From assembly GCA_964516765.1 (NCBI GenBank), contig CAZEWZ010000014.1, positions 1 to 43,416 on the forward strand: DNA of 43,416 nt. Reading direction: 5' to 3'. The stretch is from CAZEWZ01 sp964516765. GTDB taxonomy: Bacteria; Bacteroidota; Bacteroidia; Flavobacteriales; UBA7430. The translations under genes were made by a program, and so were the position numbers. A model generated the notes under the pieces. The model ran no database searches. It worked only from the letters and a program-made list of their open reading frames with translations, and was not told where the DNA came from. Positions 25,658 to 35,028 of the stretch are shown here, piece by piece (positions within the stretch are counted from its first letter, which is position 1; each line of letters opens with the position of its first letter).

Positions 25658-26854
25658 ATGCCTAATATTTCAGCCAAAGGACAAAAAATGCCTGAATCAC
25701 CTATTAGAAAATTGGTGCCGTTTGCCGAAAATGCGAAAAAAAGAGGAATAGGTGTAATCCACTTAAACATTGGTCAACCCGATATCAAAACACCCGAAGT
25801 TGCTATGAATGCTATTCAACACTTTCAACCTAAAGTATTAGAATATAGTCATTCTGCAGGCTTCGAATCGTATAGAAAAGGACTATCTGAATATTATAAA
25901 AAGATACGAATTAATATTAGTGAATCTGATATTCTAATTACTACTGGCGGCTCAGAAGCTCTTACCATGGCAATGAATAGCATCATGGATTTGGGCGACG
26001 AAATCATCATCCCGGAACCATTTTATGCGAATTATAATGGTTTTTCTACTGCATCTGGTGTATCTGTAAAACCGATATCATCAAGCATAGAAAGTGGTTT
26101 TTCACTTCCTGCTATTTCAGAATTTGAAAAATTAATAACTAAAAAAACAAAAGCTATTCTAATTTGTAACCCCGGAAATCCAACAGGTTACTTGTACTCG
26201 AGTGAAGAATTGGAAGCACTCAAATCACTAGTCTTAAAACATGATTTATTTCTTATTGCGGATGAAGTCTACAGAGATTTTACCTATGATGGAAAAACAC
26301 ACATCTCTGTTTTAGAATTAGACGGTATAGAAAACCATACCATTGTGATTGATTCTGTTTCAAAAAAATATAGTTTGTGCGGAGCAAGAATTGGGTGTTT
26401 GATATCTAAAAATAAAGTTCTAATTGCAACCGCTTTAAAATTTGCTCAGGCGCGCCTCAGTCCTCCAACTTATGGTCAAATAGCAGGAGAAGCAGCACTC
26501 AAAACACCAGACACTTATATTTCGGAAGTCATTAAAGAATATGTGCTCAGAAGAAACCTACTTATAAAAGGCTTAAATGAAATAGATGGGGTCATATGCC
26601 CAATGCCATCGGGCGCATTCTATTGTATTGCTGAGCTACCAGTAGATGATGCAGAAAAATTTGCTCAGTGGTTACTAGAGGAATTTAGTTGGAAACAAAA
26701 AACAGTAATGGTGGCTCCTGCACAAGGATTTTATTCGAGTCCAAAAATTGGACAAAAGCAGATTCGGATTGCCTATGTCTTAAATGCAAACAAACTGCAA
26801 GATGCCATAGAAATTATTCGAGAGGGTCTAAAGGTATATCCCGGAAGGCAATAG
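25658..26854 (+). CDS. Class I/II PLP-dependent aminotransferase
   Basis: About 398 residues of fold type I. LNIGQPDIKTP (36-46) is the substrate-binding start, TTGGSEAL (95-102) the cofactor phosphate region and NPGNPTG (171-177) the subfamily mark. ADEVYRDF (201-208) follows, then SVSKKYSLCGARIG with the PLP lysine Lys236. Aspartate-type aminotransferases are the nearest group, but the amino acid used cannot be fixed from sequence. The open frame extends to a TTG at 25634, inside the terminator's T run; the ATG at 25658 is the sensible start. nth follows closely. Confidence 0.9.
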   Translation: MPNISAKGQKMPESPIRKLVPFAENAKKRGIGVIHLNIGQPDIKTPEVAMNAIQHFQPKVLEYSHSAGFESYRKGLSEYYKKIRINISESDILITTGGSEALTMAMNSIMDLGDEIIIPEPFYANYNGFSTASGVSVKPISSSIESGFSLPAISEFEKLITKKTKAILICNPGNPTGYLYSSEELEALKSLVLKHDLFLIADEVYRDFTYDGKTHISVLELDGIENHTIVIDSVSKKYSLCGARIGCLISKNKVLIATALKFAQARLSPPTYGQIAGEAALKTPDTYISEVIKEYVLRRNLLIKGLNEIDGVICPMPSGAFYCIAELPVDDAEKFAQWLLEEFSWKQKTVMVAPAQGFYSSPKIGQKQIRIAYVLNANKLQDAIEIIREGLKVYPGRQ

Positions 26855-26873
26855 ATTTAAATTGATAAATAAA

Positions 26874-27512
26874 ATGAGTCTAAAGCAAAAAATAGCAATT
26901 GAAATTGCGAATTATCTAGAAGAATTATATCCAGAAACTCCTATTCCTCTTGACCACACGGATTCGTTTACTCTTCTTATCGCAGTTTTGCTATCTGCTC
27001 AATGCACTGACACTAGAGTGAATAAAGTCACTCCACACTTATTTGAAAAAGCAGCCACCCCTTATGCCATGGTCAAATTGTCAGTGGAGGAGATTAGAGA
27101 GATTATAAGACCTTGCGGATTATCACCAAAAAAATCAAGAGCAATCCACGAATTATCTGGAATTATTATTGATATACATAAAGGTAATGTACCACAAAGC
27201 TTTCAACTCCTTGAGGCATTACCTGGAGTAGGTCATAAAACTGCTTCAGTAGTGATGGCTCAAGCATTTGGAATACCTGCATTCCCAGTGGATACTCATA
27301 TCCATCGTTTGGCATACCGTTGGAAGTTAAGCAACGGAAAAAACGTCGAAAAAACAGAAAAAGATTTAAAACGACTATTCCCTCAAGAATTATGGAACAA
27401 ACTACACCTCCAAATTATATTTTATGGAAGAGAATATTGTCCTGCAAGATCTCATAATCCTCTAAATTGTACCATATGCAAGAGTTATGGAAGAAAAACT
27501 TTATTCCAATGA
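26874..27512 (+). CDS. nth: Endonuclease III, with an altered iron-sulfur motif
   Basis: Base-excision repair glycosylase/AP lyase for oxidised pyrimidines. The 212 residues include the helix-hairpin-helix LPGVGHKTASVV with the catalytic Lys122 and VDTHIHR with Asp140, so both catalytic residues are present. The [4Fe-4S] loop, normally C-x6-C-x2-C-x5-C, reads C189-x9-C199-x2-C202 and the fourth position is not Cys (KSYGRK follows). Cluster binding is therefore doubtful. The start at 26874 (MSLKQKI) is preferred over a TTG at 26862. Its TGA overlaps the next ATG (ATGA). Confidence 0.9.
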   Translation: MSLKQKIAIEIANYLEELYPETPIPLDHTDSFTLLIAVLLSAQCTDTRVNKVTPHLFEKAATPYAMVKLSVEEIREIIRPCGLSPKKSRAIHELSGIIIDIHKGNVPQSFQLLEALPGVGHKTASVVMAQAFGIPAFPVDTHIHRLAYRWKLSNGKNVEKTEKDLKRLFPQELWNKLHLQIIFYGREYCPARSHNPLNCTICKSYGRKTLFQ

Positions 27513-27997
27513 AAATAATCAAAATGATTTCTCTCATTTCGATATTTTGGTCCTGCCAAAACACTAATAATAAAAATCTATATTCAAATTTAAATGAAAA
27601 AATAGATGCATGGCATCTTGCCGCGTCATATGCAGAATTTGATGATTATTTTGATTTCATTGCAGATAAAGGAATTTTTATTGGCACTGACATATCAGAA
27701 AGATGGACAAAAAATGAATTCTCAAATTTCTCAAAACCCTTTTTTGACCAAGGTAAGGCTTGGACATTCTTAGCAAAAGAACGACATATTCGCTTTGGGG
27801 AAGAGAAAAGTTTAGCGTGGTTTGATGAGGTTCTAGATACTAGGATGGGACAGTGTAGATCTACAGGTGTACTTAGATTGATTAAAGATGAATGGAAACT
27901 AGAACACTATCAACTCTCTGTAACTATTGACAACGATTTAATGCACCAATTCATTGAGCTTAACAATAAATTCATAAATGAAGAAACAGGAAATTAA
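27509..27997 (+). CDS. NTF2-like (SnoaL) domain lipoprotein
   Basis: About 162 residues. The leader MKIIKMISLISIFWSC ends in Cys16, a plausible lipidation site. The remainder is a single NTF2-like domain: EKIDAWHLAASYAEFDDYFD (helices), IFIGTDISERWTKNEF, HIRFGEEKSLAWFDEVLDT and TGVLRLIKDEWKLEHYQLSV, the pattern of SnoaL_3-type proteins. No catalytic residues can be assigned. It overlaps nth by four bases and the following hydrolase gene by 20, so the three are cotranslated. Confidence 0.8.
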   Translation: MKIIKMISLISIFWSCQNTNNKNLYSNLNEKIDAWHLAASYAEFDDYFDFIADKGIFIGTDISERWTKNEFSNFSKPFFDQGKAWTFLAKERHIRFGEEKSLAWFDEVLDTRMGQCRSTGVLRLIKDEWKLEHYQLSVTIDNDLMHQFIELNNKFINEETGN

Positions 27998-28622
27998 AAT
28001 AGAACGGTCAGCGCATTATTATTCACTTGGAGAAATAAATAAGGAAACAAGAGAAATATGGTTAGTCTGTCATGGATATGGACAATTGGCTCAATATTTT
28101 ATTGAAAAATTTAAAGTCATCGAACGTCCAAAGAGATATATTGTTGCTCCAGAAGGATTAAATAAATTTTATTTAAAAGGATATAATGGTCGGGTCGGTG
28201 CAAGTTGGATGACTAAGAAAAATAGACTTGATGAAATAAATGACTACTGTAAATTCCTTGACACACTCATTTTTAGGATCAAAAAACAAGCGCACAAAGA
28301 CTGTCGAATTAATCTTTTAGGCTTCTCTCAAGGAACGGCAACATTGAGTAGATGGCTTCTTAGAACTAATGAAGAAGTAGCCAAGATGGTTTTATGGGGG
28401 GGCTATATTGCTAATGACTTTAATTTTGAAAAATATACCCACCTCAAAAAAAACACAAAAATTTTAATGGTTTTCGGAACTGATGATGAATTTTATTCAA
28501 AAGTAGATATTGCATCATACAAAGAAAGCATGAAAAATTTAGATGCCAAATGGATTGAATATGAGGGCAGACATACAATTCCACCCAATATTATAAAAGA
28601 AATAGCAGATGGAAAGGATTAA
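27978..28622 (+). CDS. Alpha/beta hydrolase (carboxylesterase/phospholipase-like)
   Basis: 214 residues, no signal peptide, so cytosolic. HGYGQ at 32-36 forms the oxyanion region. LLGFSQGTA has the G-x-S-x-G nucleophile Ser117, Asp169 or Asp170 (FGTDDEF) is the acid, and His199 (GRHTIP) completes the triad. The order and size resemble the YpfH/carboxylesterase group (about 220 residues). Substrate unknown. The 20-base overlap with the NTF2-like gene indicates cotranslation. Its stop shares the palindrome TTAA with the stop of the convergent DUF3105 gene. Confidence 0.87.
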   Translation: MKKQEIKIERSAHYYSLGEINKETREIWLVCHGYGQLAQYFIEKFKVIERPKRYIVAPEGLNKFYLKGYNGRVGASWMTKKNRLDEINDYCKFLDTLIFRIKKQAHKDCRINLLGFSQGTATLSRWLLRTNEEVAKMVLWGGYIANDFNFEKYTHLKKNTKILMVFGTDDEFYSKVDIASYKESMKNLDAKWIEYEGRHTIPPNIIKEIADGKD

Positions 28623-30247
28623 TATTCCTCCTCGTTGGATAAATATTCTAATTGAGCAGGAGTATTCATCTTAATCTGATATCCTTTACCGGGGCTCATA
28701 TCTCCAATATTATTATAGTTCCATTCTGGATAATAAACATTACCCAGACCATCTTTTATAATAATAACATGCTCATAAATATCTTGAAAAACCAGAAGGA
28801 CATCCGCGGGATTTTCTCTAAGATATCCCAAAAGATTCCAACCTTCAGCTAAAGATATTGGGCTTTGTTCTGGCATCAATTGCGTTCCTGTAATCTCTAA
28901 AGTAGCATTTGAATTCATTTTAGCAAAATATCCTTCTCCTGCTTCTAAGGAAATATCGATGTTCCAATCTGGAAGATATGCTGCACCTAGATTATTTTTG
29001 ACAATTACTGTTTGATCTGAAATATCAGAAAAGATAAGAGACATTTCATTAGAGAAGGGAGAAATATAGGTGGAAAAAATACTCCAACCATCATTTAAAA
29101 CAACTAATTGGGTATCTAATGAGGGATATATACAAGATTCATCATTAATAAGTAATGAAGATTCGAAATTGATTGCATTGAGATCATTGCATCCGTATGC
29201 TTCACATTTACCAACATAAAGTGTGTCATAAGTACCATTATAATAAAAATCTTCAGGAGCATTCCTATAATGATCATCAATAAAAGCATTGATACTTTCA
29301 GATTCATAACAATCATTTAAATAAGTCCATTCCCATGCAACAATCGCAATATTCGTGGGTAAGTCTACATAAGGCGTAAGTATCCATCTGAAGTCGCCTC
29401 CATCATCTGTAGGTCTTGAACAAGCTATACTTCTTAAGGAATCAATCAGTTCAATAGGGGCACAAGGATGATACAAAAGAGCTATTCCTCCATGCTCTAG
29501 GTTGTGGATATATCTTTGTGGAGGCATATACTCATATTCACCCCACCTTCCCCACATAGATCTATGAGGACCACTGGAGGGAGGACTTTCGCTGTAACAC
29601 AGACCTGTAGGATTATTATAATGCCCAGCCCCATCGCTAGGCTCATTGATAATTAGAGGGCTACAGTTTGAAGGAAATGCTTCGTTATGGCAAGTATAAT
29701 CAACAATGTCATCAATACTTTCTGGGCAATAGTATAAACAGCTTCCGTCATCTTCGGTAGCCGAGGAATTAAAATTTAATGCTTCTGAATCAATACAGCC
29801 CGAAATATATCCAACACATTCCAACATGAGCGCGTTCATATCGTCACAAAAGGAACCATTATTAGAAATAGATAAATTCATGATAGTTCCGAATTCTAAT
29901 GCATCATTAAAATGCAGAAGAGCACAACATGAGTTAAGCAATAAGTTAGACTGAATTAATATTTGTGAAGCACTATTTAAAGAAGATAAAGGGGAAAGAT
30001 CAGTCACGAAAGAATTCATTAGATAAAAGCTACCATTGACAACAGAAAGAGAGGACAACGGGCTTAAATCGGTTATATTTTGAGAGGTTAAAATTAAATC
30101 TCCCTCGAAAATTTCGCAACCGACGAGAGGATTTAAATCAAACTGATTATCTATAACTAACTGTGATCCATAATTACCACACTGAGCTTGGATTAGATTG
30201 AATTTTAAAAAAAATGAAATAAAAATCAATAAACTTCGAAAAAACAT
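28619..30247 (-). CDS. Large exported mosaic protein with DUF3105 core
   Basis: 542 residues, read in order. A signal peptide covers 1-22. About 24-145 is a receptor-L/leucine-rich-like segment (ITDLSPLSSLSVVNGSFYL, VTDLSPLSSLNSASQILIQ). A cysteine-capped module GCIDSEALNF...DGSCLY is at 150-172. A DUF3105 domain covers about 180-345, with GPHRSMWGRWGEY and YIHNLEHGGIALLYHP (His228, 248, 252, 260). A second capped module, GCNDLNAINF...DESCIY, is at 352-374. Two tandem copies of a module with GWSIFSTYI/GWNLLGYL, IVKNNLGAAYLPDWN/IIKDGLGNVYYPEWN and GEGYFAKM/GKGYQIKM lie at about 385-455 and 467-536. No typical T9SS tail is visible. Extracellular location is inferred; function is unknown. Confidence 0.82.
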   Translation of the reverse strand: MFFRSLLIFISFFLKFNLIQAQCGNYGSQLVIDNQFDLNPLVGCEIFEGDLILTSQNITDLSPLSSLSVVNGSFYLMNSFVTDLSPLSSLNSASQILIQSNLLLNSCCALLHFNDALEFGTIMNLSISNNGSFCDDMNALMLECVGYISGCIDSEALNFNSSATEDDGSCLYYCPESIDDIVDYTCHNEAFPSNCSPLIINEPSDGAGHYNNPTGLCYSESPPSSGPHRSMWGRWGEYEYMPPQRYIHNLEHGGIALLYHPCAPIELIDSLRSIACSRPTDDGGDFRWILTPYVDLPTNIAIVAWEWTYLNDCYESESINAFIDDHYRNAPEDFYYNGTYDTLYVGKCEAYGCNDLNAINFESSLLINDESCIYPSLDTQLVVLNDGWSIFSTYISPFSNEMSLIFSDISDQTVIVKNNLGAAYLPDWNIDISLEAGEGYFAKMNSNATLEITGTQLMPEQSPISLAEGWNLLGYLRENPADVLLVFQDIYEHVIIIKDGLGNVYYPEWNYNNIGDMSPGKGYQIKMNTPAQLEYLSNEEEY

Positions 30248-30265
30248 AGCAGATATATTTTATAA

Positions 30266-30296
30266 CAATAATAGGAAGAATAAGTATTAAATCAAA
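30266..30296 (-). promoter_or_regulatory. Candidate promoter for the DUF3105 gene
   Basis: On the minus strand TTTG (30296-30293) is followed after 19 bases by TATTATTG (30273-30266), one mismatch from TAnnTTTG. Transcription would begin near 30260, some 13 bases before the ATG at 30247. Confidence 0.45.
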
Positions 30297-30320
30297 GATT
30301 GGAAATAAATAGCATCTAAA

Positions 30321-30351
30321 CAAAAAAAACCTTTTGAATATTCAAAAGGTT
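30321..30351 (-). terminator. Terminator of the rpoBC operon
   Basis: A perfect 24-base palindrome at 30328-30351 (arms AACCTTTTGAAT) lies eight bases past the DUF3467 stop codon, and the minus strand runs on into TTTTTTG after the hairpin. The plus strand also carries five T after the hairpin, so it may act both ways. Confidence 0.88.
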
Positions 30352-30358
30352 CTTTTTG

Positions 30359-30673
30359 TTATGCTTCAGCTTTAGGACCTCCAAATGATAGGGGTAATTG
30401 TTGTCTTTTACCTATATCTTTGATTTCATCATATTGAGATTCATATTTCTTTACATTTTCATTCAATACTGCTAATAATCTTTTTGCATGTGGAGGTGTT
30501 AATATAATTCTTGACTTTACCTTAGCTTTTGGCATACCAGGCATCATAGAAATAAAATCTAATACAAATTCTGTTTGTGAGTGATTCACAATTACAAGGC
30601 TTGTATATACTCCCTGAGCAATATCTTCCGGTAGCTCAATAGTAACTTGTTTTTTTTCATTTTTATCAGCCAT
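30359..30673 (-). CDS. DUF3467 domain protein coupled to rpoC
   Basis: A 104-residue cytosolic protein matching the DUF3467 family: QVTIELPEDIAQGVYTSLVI, HSQTEFVLDFISMMPGMPKA, VKSRIILTPPHAKRLLAVLN, and a charged C-terminal tail. No catalytic residues are evident. The ATG shares one base with the rpoC stop (TAATG), so translation is probably coupled to rpoC, and the operon terminator follows directly. The position suggests a role linked to RNA polymerase, or simply a conserved passenger; neither is demonstrated. Confidence 0.9.
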   Translation of the reverse strand: MADKNEKKQVTIELPEDIAQGVYTSLVIVNHSQTEFVLDFISMMPGMPKAKVKSRIILTPPHAKRLLAVLNENVKKYESQYDEIKDIGKRQQLPLSFGGPKAEA

Positions 30674-33600
30674 TATACTTCAACAGTTTCGGGTTTTGCA
30701 TCTCCAACATCATCATTGGAGGTAGCTGTTAAGCGTTCTAATTGAATTTTACTACCTACAACCAATTTATTATATTTCTTAAGCCCAGTTCCCGCAGGTA
30801 TTTTATGCCCAACAATGACATTTTCTTTAAGACCTTGGAGCATATCAACTTTTCCATTCACAGCCGCTTCATTAAGTACTTTGGTTGTTTCCTGGAAAGA
30901 GGCAGCAGATAGGAAACTTCTTGTTTGAAGCGATGCACGGGTAATTCCCTGAAGGATAGATGTGGAAGTAGAAGGGATAGCTTCTCTAGCTTCAACAACT
31001 TTTAAATCTTTGCGCTTCAACATAGAATTTTCATCTCTCAATTTACGAACAGGAATAATCTGTCCAGCTTTAAAGTTTTCGGAATCACCCGGTTCAACAA
31101 CATACATCTTTCCAAAAATCCAATCATTTTGCTCTAAAAAATCGTTTTTATGTACCAAATTATTTTCTAGGAATCGCGTATCTCCCGCGTCATCAATTTG
31201 AACTTTTCGCATCATTTGACGGACAACTACTTCGAAATGCTTATCATTAATTTTCACACCTTGTAGACGATATACTTCTTGCATTTCGTTAACTAGATAT
31301 TGTTGAACAGCAGTGGGTCCCTTAATAGCAAGAATTGTTTTTGGGGTAATTGCTCCATCAGACAATGAAGTCCCTGCCTTGACGAAATCATTTTCTTGAA
31401 CGAGAATTTGCTTGGAAAGAGAAACTAAATATTTCTTTACTTCACCAGTTCTAGATTCAATAATTACTTCGCGGTTACCACGTTTAATCTTACCATAAGA
31501 GACAATTCCATCAATCGCAGCTACAACTGCAGGATTAGAAGGATTACGAGCTTCAAAAAGCTCAGTAACACGAGGAAGCCCTCCAGTAATATCACCAGCT
31601 TTTGCAGTCTTGCGAGGTAATTTAGCAATAATATTTCCAGGTGTAAGTTTGTCTCCCTCTTTCACTATAATGTGAGCCCCAACCGGAAGATTATAGGATT
31701 TAGATTCACTATTTTCACCTAGTGTTTTAACAATAATAGTTGGAATCATTGTCTTATCTCTAGATTCAGAAATTACTTTTTCTTGGAATCCAGTCTGCTC
31801 ATCAATTTCTATTCGATAAGTAATGCCTTGTTGTAGGTTTTCAAACTCAACTTTACCTGTGATTTCAGATAAAATAACAGCATTGTATGGGTCCCATTCA
31901 CAAATAGTTTGACCTTTTATCAATTTATCTCCATGTTTTGAAAACATAGTAGCTCCATAGGGAATATTATTTGTAGCTAGTGTAATCCCAGATTTTTGAT
32001 CAACTAGCTTCATCTCTGCTGTACGACCAATTACAATAGTAGAATCTTTTCCGTCGAGATCCTTACCCGTAACAGTTCTGAGTTCATCTATCTCAATCAT
32101 TCCATCGAATTTCGATATGAGCTTAGACTCTTCTGCTGTATTGGAAGCAGTCCCACCGACATGGAAAGTACGAAGTGTTAACTGAGTTCCTGGTTCACCA
32201 ATTGATTGAGCGGCAACTACACCAACAGCCTCTCCTTCTCCTGCCATTCGATTGGTAGCTAAATTTCTACCATAGCATTTTGAACATATACCACGTTTTG
32301 TCTCACAAGTAAGAGCAGAACGGATTTCGACAGATTCAACAGGTGACATTTCAATATTTTCGGAAATTTCTTCTGTGATTTCTTCACCAGATGCAACTAA
32401 TAATTCATTAGTTATTGGGTGGTATACATCGTGAAGTGATGTCCTACCTAATATTCTTTCTGCAAGAGTTTCTACAACATCTTCATTCTTCTTAAGTGCG
32501 ATTCCTTGGAGGCCACGAAGTGTTCCACAGTCTACTTCGGAAATAATCACATCCTGTGCGACATCTACCAGTCTACGAGTTAAATATCCAGCATCTGCTG
32601 TTTTAAGTGCCGTATCTGCTAGACCTTTACGTGCACCGTGAGTAGAAATAAAATATTCTAGAATTGATAACCCTTCCTTAAAGTTGGATGTAATAGGATT
32701 CTCAATAATGGCACCACTTGACGAACCAGATTTTTGAGGTTTTGCCATCAAACCTCTCATACCAGAAAGTTGACGTATTTGTTCTTTAGAACCACGAGCG
32801 CCAGAATCAAGCATCATATATACTGAATTAAACCCTTGCTGATCATTAATCAAACGGGTCATCGCATGCTCAGTAAGCTCAGAATTAGTTTTTGTCCAAA
32901 CATCAATCACCTGATTATATCTTTCATTATTGGTAATTAATCCCATATTATAACTATCAGTAATGGAAGTAACTGAATTTTTCGCATCTAAAATCATATT
33001 GACCTTTTGATCAGGAACAATAATATCTCCTAGAGAGAAAGATAAACCTCCTTTGAATGCCATTTTGTATCCCATGACTTTTATGTCATCAAGGAATTTT
33101 GCAGTGGTAGGAATATCTGTTTCTTTAAGTATTTTACCAATAATATTTCTTAAAGCTTTTTTTGTTAGGGTTTCGTTAATGTAACCGACGGAATCTGGTA
33201 CTACGTCATTAAATAATACTCTTCCAATCGTGGTCTCGATAATTTCAGAGACAAGATTTCCGTCCTTTTTAATAAGCGCGCGAACTTTAATAATGGCATT
33301 TAATTCAGCTTTTGATTCATTGAATGCAATTAGAACTTCCTCTGAAGAGTAAAAGGTCAGACCTTGCCCAAGAATAGTTTTTGAATTGTCTGATTTACGT
33401 GGTTTGGTCATGTAATAGAGACCCAAAACCATATCCTGAGAAGGAACTGTAATTGGAGCTCCGTTTGCAGGATTTAATATATTATGAGAACCTAACATCA
33501 ATAACTGAGCTTCTAAAATCGCTCCTGGTGTTAAAGGTAAGTGAACCGCCATTTGATCACCATCAAAATCGGCATTAAATGCGGTACATGACAAAGGATG

Positions 33601-35004
33601 TAATTGAATAGCTTTGCCTTCAATTAATTTAGGTTGAAAAGCCTGGATACCAAGTCTGTGAAGAGTAGGAGCCCTATTTAATAACACTGGATGTCCCTTA
33701 ATTACATTTTCAAGAATATCCCAAACAACCGGATCTTTCTTATCAATAATTTTTTTTGCAGACTTCACTGTTTTTACAATTCCGCGCTCGATTAATTTTC
33801 GAACAATAAAGGGCTTATATAATTCAGCTGCCATATTTTTTGGAATCCCACATTCAGACAACTGAAGAGTGGGCCCAACAACAATAACTGAACGAGCTGA
33901 ATAATCTACACGTTTACCAAGTAAATTTTGACGGAATCTCCCTTGTTTACCTTTGAGAGAATCTGACAAGGACTTTAAAGCTCGATTTGATTCAGTCTTA
34001 ACAGCTGAAGCTTTACGAGTATTGTCTAAAAGAGAATCAACAGATTCTTGAAGCATTCGTTTCTCGTTGCGTAAGATTACTTCTGGTGCTTTAATTTCAA
34101 TCAATCGCTTTAACCGATTGTTACGTATAATCACACGTCGATATAAATCATTTAAATCAGAAGTAGCAAACCTTCCTCCATCAAGAGGAACTAAAGGCCT
34201 CAATTCAGGAGGGATAACTGGAACAACCTTCATAATCATCCACTCTGGCTTATTTTCTATTCTGGTATTTGCATCCCGGAAAGCTTCCACGACAGCTAGT
34301 CTTTTAAGGGCTTCAGTTTTTCTTTGTTGAGATGTTTCAGTATTTGCTTTGTGTCTTAAAGAATATGACAACTCATCTAAATCGAGTCGAGTCAAAAGAG
34401 ATTCTAAAGCCTCAGCACCCATCTTTGCAATAAATTTATTTGGGTCTTTGTCGTCAAGATATTGATTTTCTCTAGGAAGACGCTCTAAGGCGTCTAAATA
34501 TTCTTCTTCGGTTAGATACTGTAGATATTCAAGAGGATTACCTTCGTTATCTAAAGCATCAGCGGCTTGAACAACTACATATCGCTCGTAATAAATTATC
34601 ATATCCAATTTCTTGGTTGGTAATCCCAGAAGATATCCAATTTTGTTAGGTAAAGATCTAAAGTACCATATGTGAGCAACAGGAACTACTAAATTGATAT
34701 GTCCCATTCGTTCTCTTCGGACTTTCTTTTCAGTTACCTCTACACCACATCGATCACATACAATGCCTCTGTAACGAATACGCTTGTATTTCCCACAATG
34801 ACATTCATAATCTTTCACCGGACCAAAAATACGCTCACAAAACAAACCATCTCGCTCTGGCTTGTAAGTTCTGTAATTGATAGTTTCTGGTTTCAAAACT
34901 TCACCACTAGAAGCTTCTAAAATAAATTCCGGAGACGCTAAACTAACCGTAATATTAGTAAATCGTTTTTGTTTTGGACTATTGTCTTTCCTTCTCATTG
35001 ACAT
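30673..35004 (-). CDS. rpoC: DNA-directed RNA polymerase subunit beta'
   Basis: Catalytic large subunit of RNA polymerase, 1443 residues. The N-terminal zinc site has Cys68, 70, 83 and 86 (ECHCGKYK, VCDRCGVE). The active-centre motif NADFDGDQM at 477-485 holds the three magnesium-binding aspartates (479, 481, 483). The second zinc site uses the Cys of DCGTLRG and the cluster CETKRGICSKCYG. Trigger-loop region GEPGTQLTLRTFHVGGTA is intact. It starts 59 bases after rpoB with a hairpin between them and ends in a TAATG overlap with the DUF3467 gene. Confidence 0.98.
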   Translation of the reverse strand: MSMRRKDNSPKQKRFTNITVSLASPEFILEASSGEVLKPETINYRTYKPERDGLFCERIFGPVKDYECHCGKYKRIRYRGIVCDRCGVEVTEKKVRRERMGHINLVVPVAHIWYFRSLPNKIGYLLGLPTKKLDMIIYYERYVVVQAADALDNEGNPLEYLQYLTEEEYLDALERLPRENQYLDDKDPNKFIAKMGAEALESLLTRLDLDELSYSLRHKANTETSQQRKTEALKRLAVVEAFRDANTRIENKPEWMIMKVVPVIPPELRPLVPLDGGRFATSDLNDLYRRVIIRNNRLKRLIEIKAPEVILRNEKRMLQESVDSLLDNTRKASAVKTESNRALKSLSDSLKGKQGRFRQNLLGKRVDYSARSVIVVGPTLQLSECGIPKNMAAELYKPFIVRKLIERGIVKTVKSAKKIIDKKDPVVWDILENVIKGHPVLLNRAPTLHRLGIQAFQPKLIEGKAIQLHPLSCTAFNADFDGDQMAVHLPLTPGAILEAQLLMLGSHNILNPANGAPITVPSQDMVLGLYYMTKPRKSDNSKTILGQGLTFYSSEEVLIAFNESKAELNAIIKVRALIKKDGNLVSEIIETTIGRVLFNDVVPDSVGYINETLTKKALRNIIGKILKETDIPTTAKFLDDIKVMGYKMAFKGGLSFSLGDIIVPDQKVNMILDAKNSVTSITDSYNMGLITNNERYNQVIDVWTKTNSELTEHAMTRLINDQQGFNSVYMMLDSGARGSKEQIRQLSGMRGLMAKPQKSGSSSGAIIENPITSNFKEGLSILEYFISTHGARKGLADTALKTADAGYLTRRLVDVAQDVIISEVDCGTLRGLQGIALKKNEDVVETLAERILGRTSLHDVYHPITNELLVASGEEITEEISENIEMSPVESVEIRSALTCETKRGICSKCYGRNLATNRMAGEGEAVGVVAAQSIGEPGTQLTLRTFHVGGTASNTAEESKLISKFDGMIEIDELRTVTGKDLDGKDSTIVIGRTAEMKLVDQKSGITLATNNIPYGATMFSKHGDKLIKGQTICEWDPYNAVILSEITGKVEFENLQQGITYRIEIDEQTGFQEKVISESRDKTMIPTIIVKTLGENSESKSYNLPVGAHIIVKEGDKLTPGNIIAKLPRKTAKAGDITGGLPRVTELFEARNPSNPAVVAAIDGIVSYGKIKRGNREVIIESRTGEVKKYLVSLSKQILVQENDFVKAGTSLSDGAITPKTILAIKGPTAVQQYLVNEMQEVYRLQGVKINDKHFEVVVRQMMRKVQIDDAGDTRFLENNLVHKNDFLEQNDWIFGKMYVVEPGDSENFKAGQIIPVRKLRDENSMLKRKDLKVVEAREAIPSTSTSILQGITRASLQTRSFLSAASFQETTKVLNEAAVNGKVDMLQGLKENVIVGHKIPAGTGLKKYNKLVVGSKIQLERLTATSNDDVGDAKPETVEV

Positions 35005-35028
35005 ATACTGAAGAAATTAAAGTTTTAT

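Noticed and set aside
34067..34330. Small open frames antisense to rpoB, rpoC, rplL, purL and tuf
   Set aside because: They lie wholly inside highly conserved genes, have the composition of reverse-frame translation and match nothing known.
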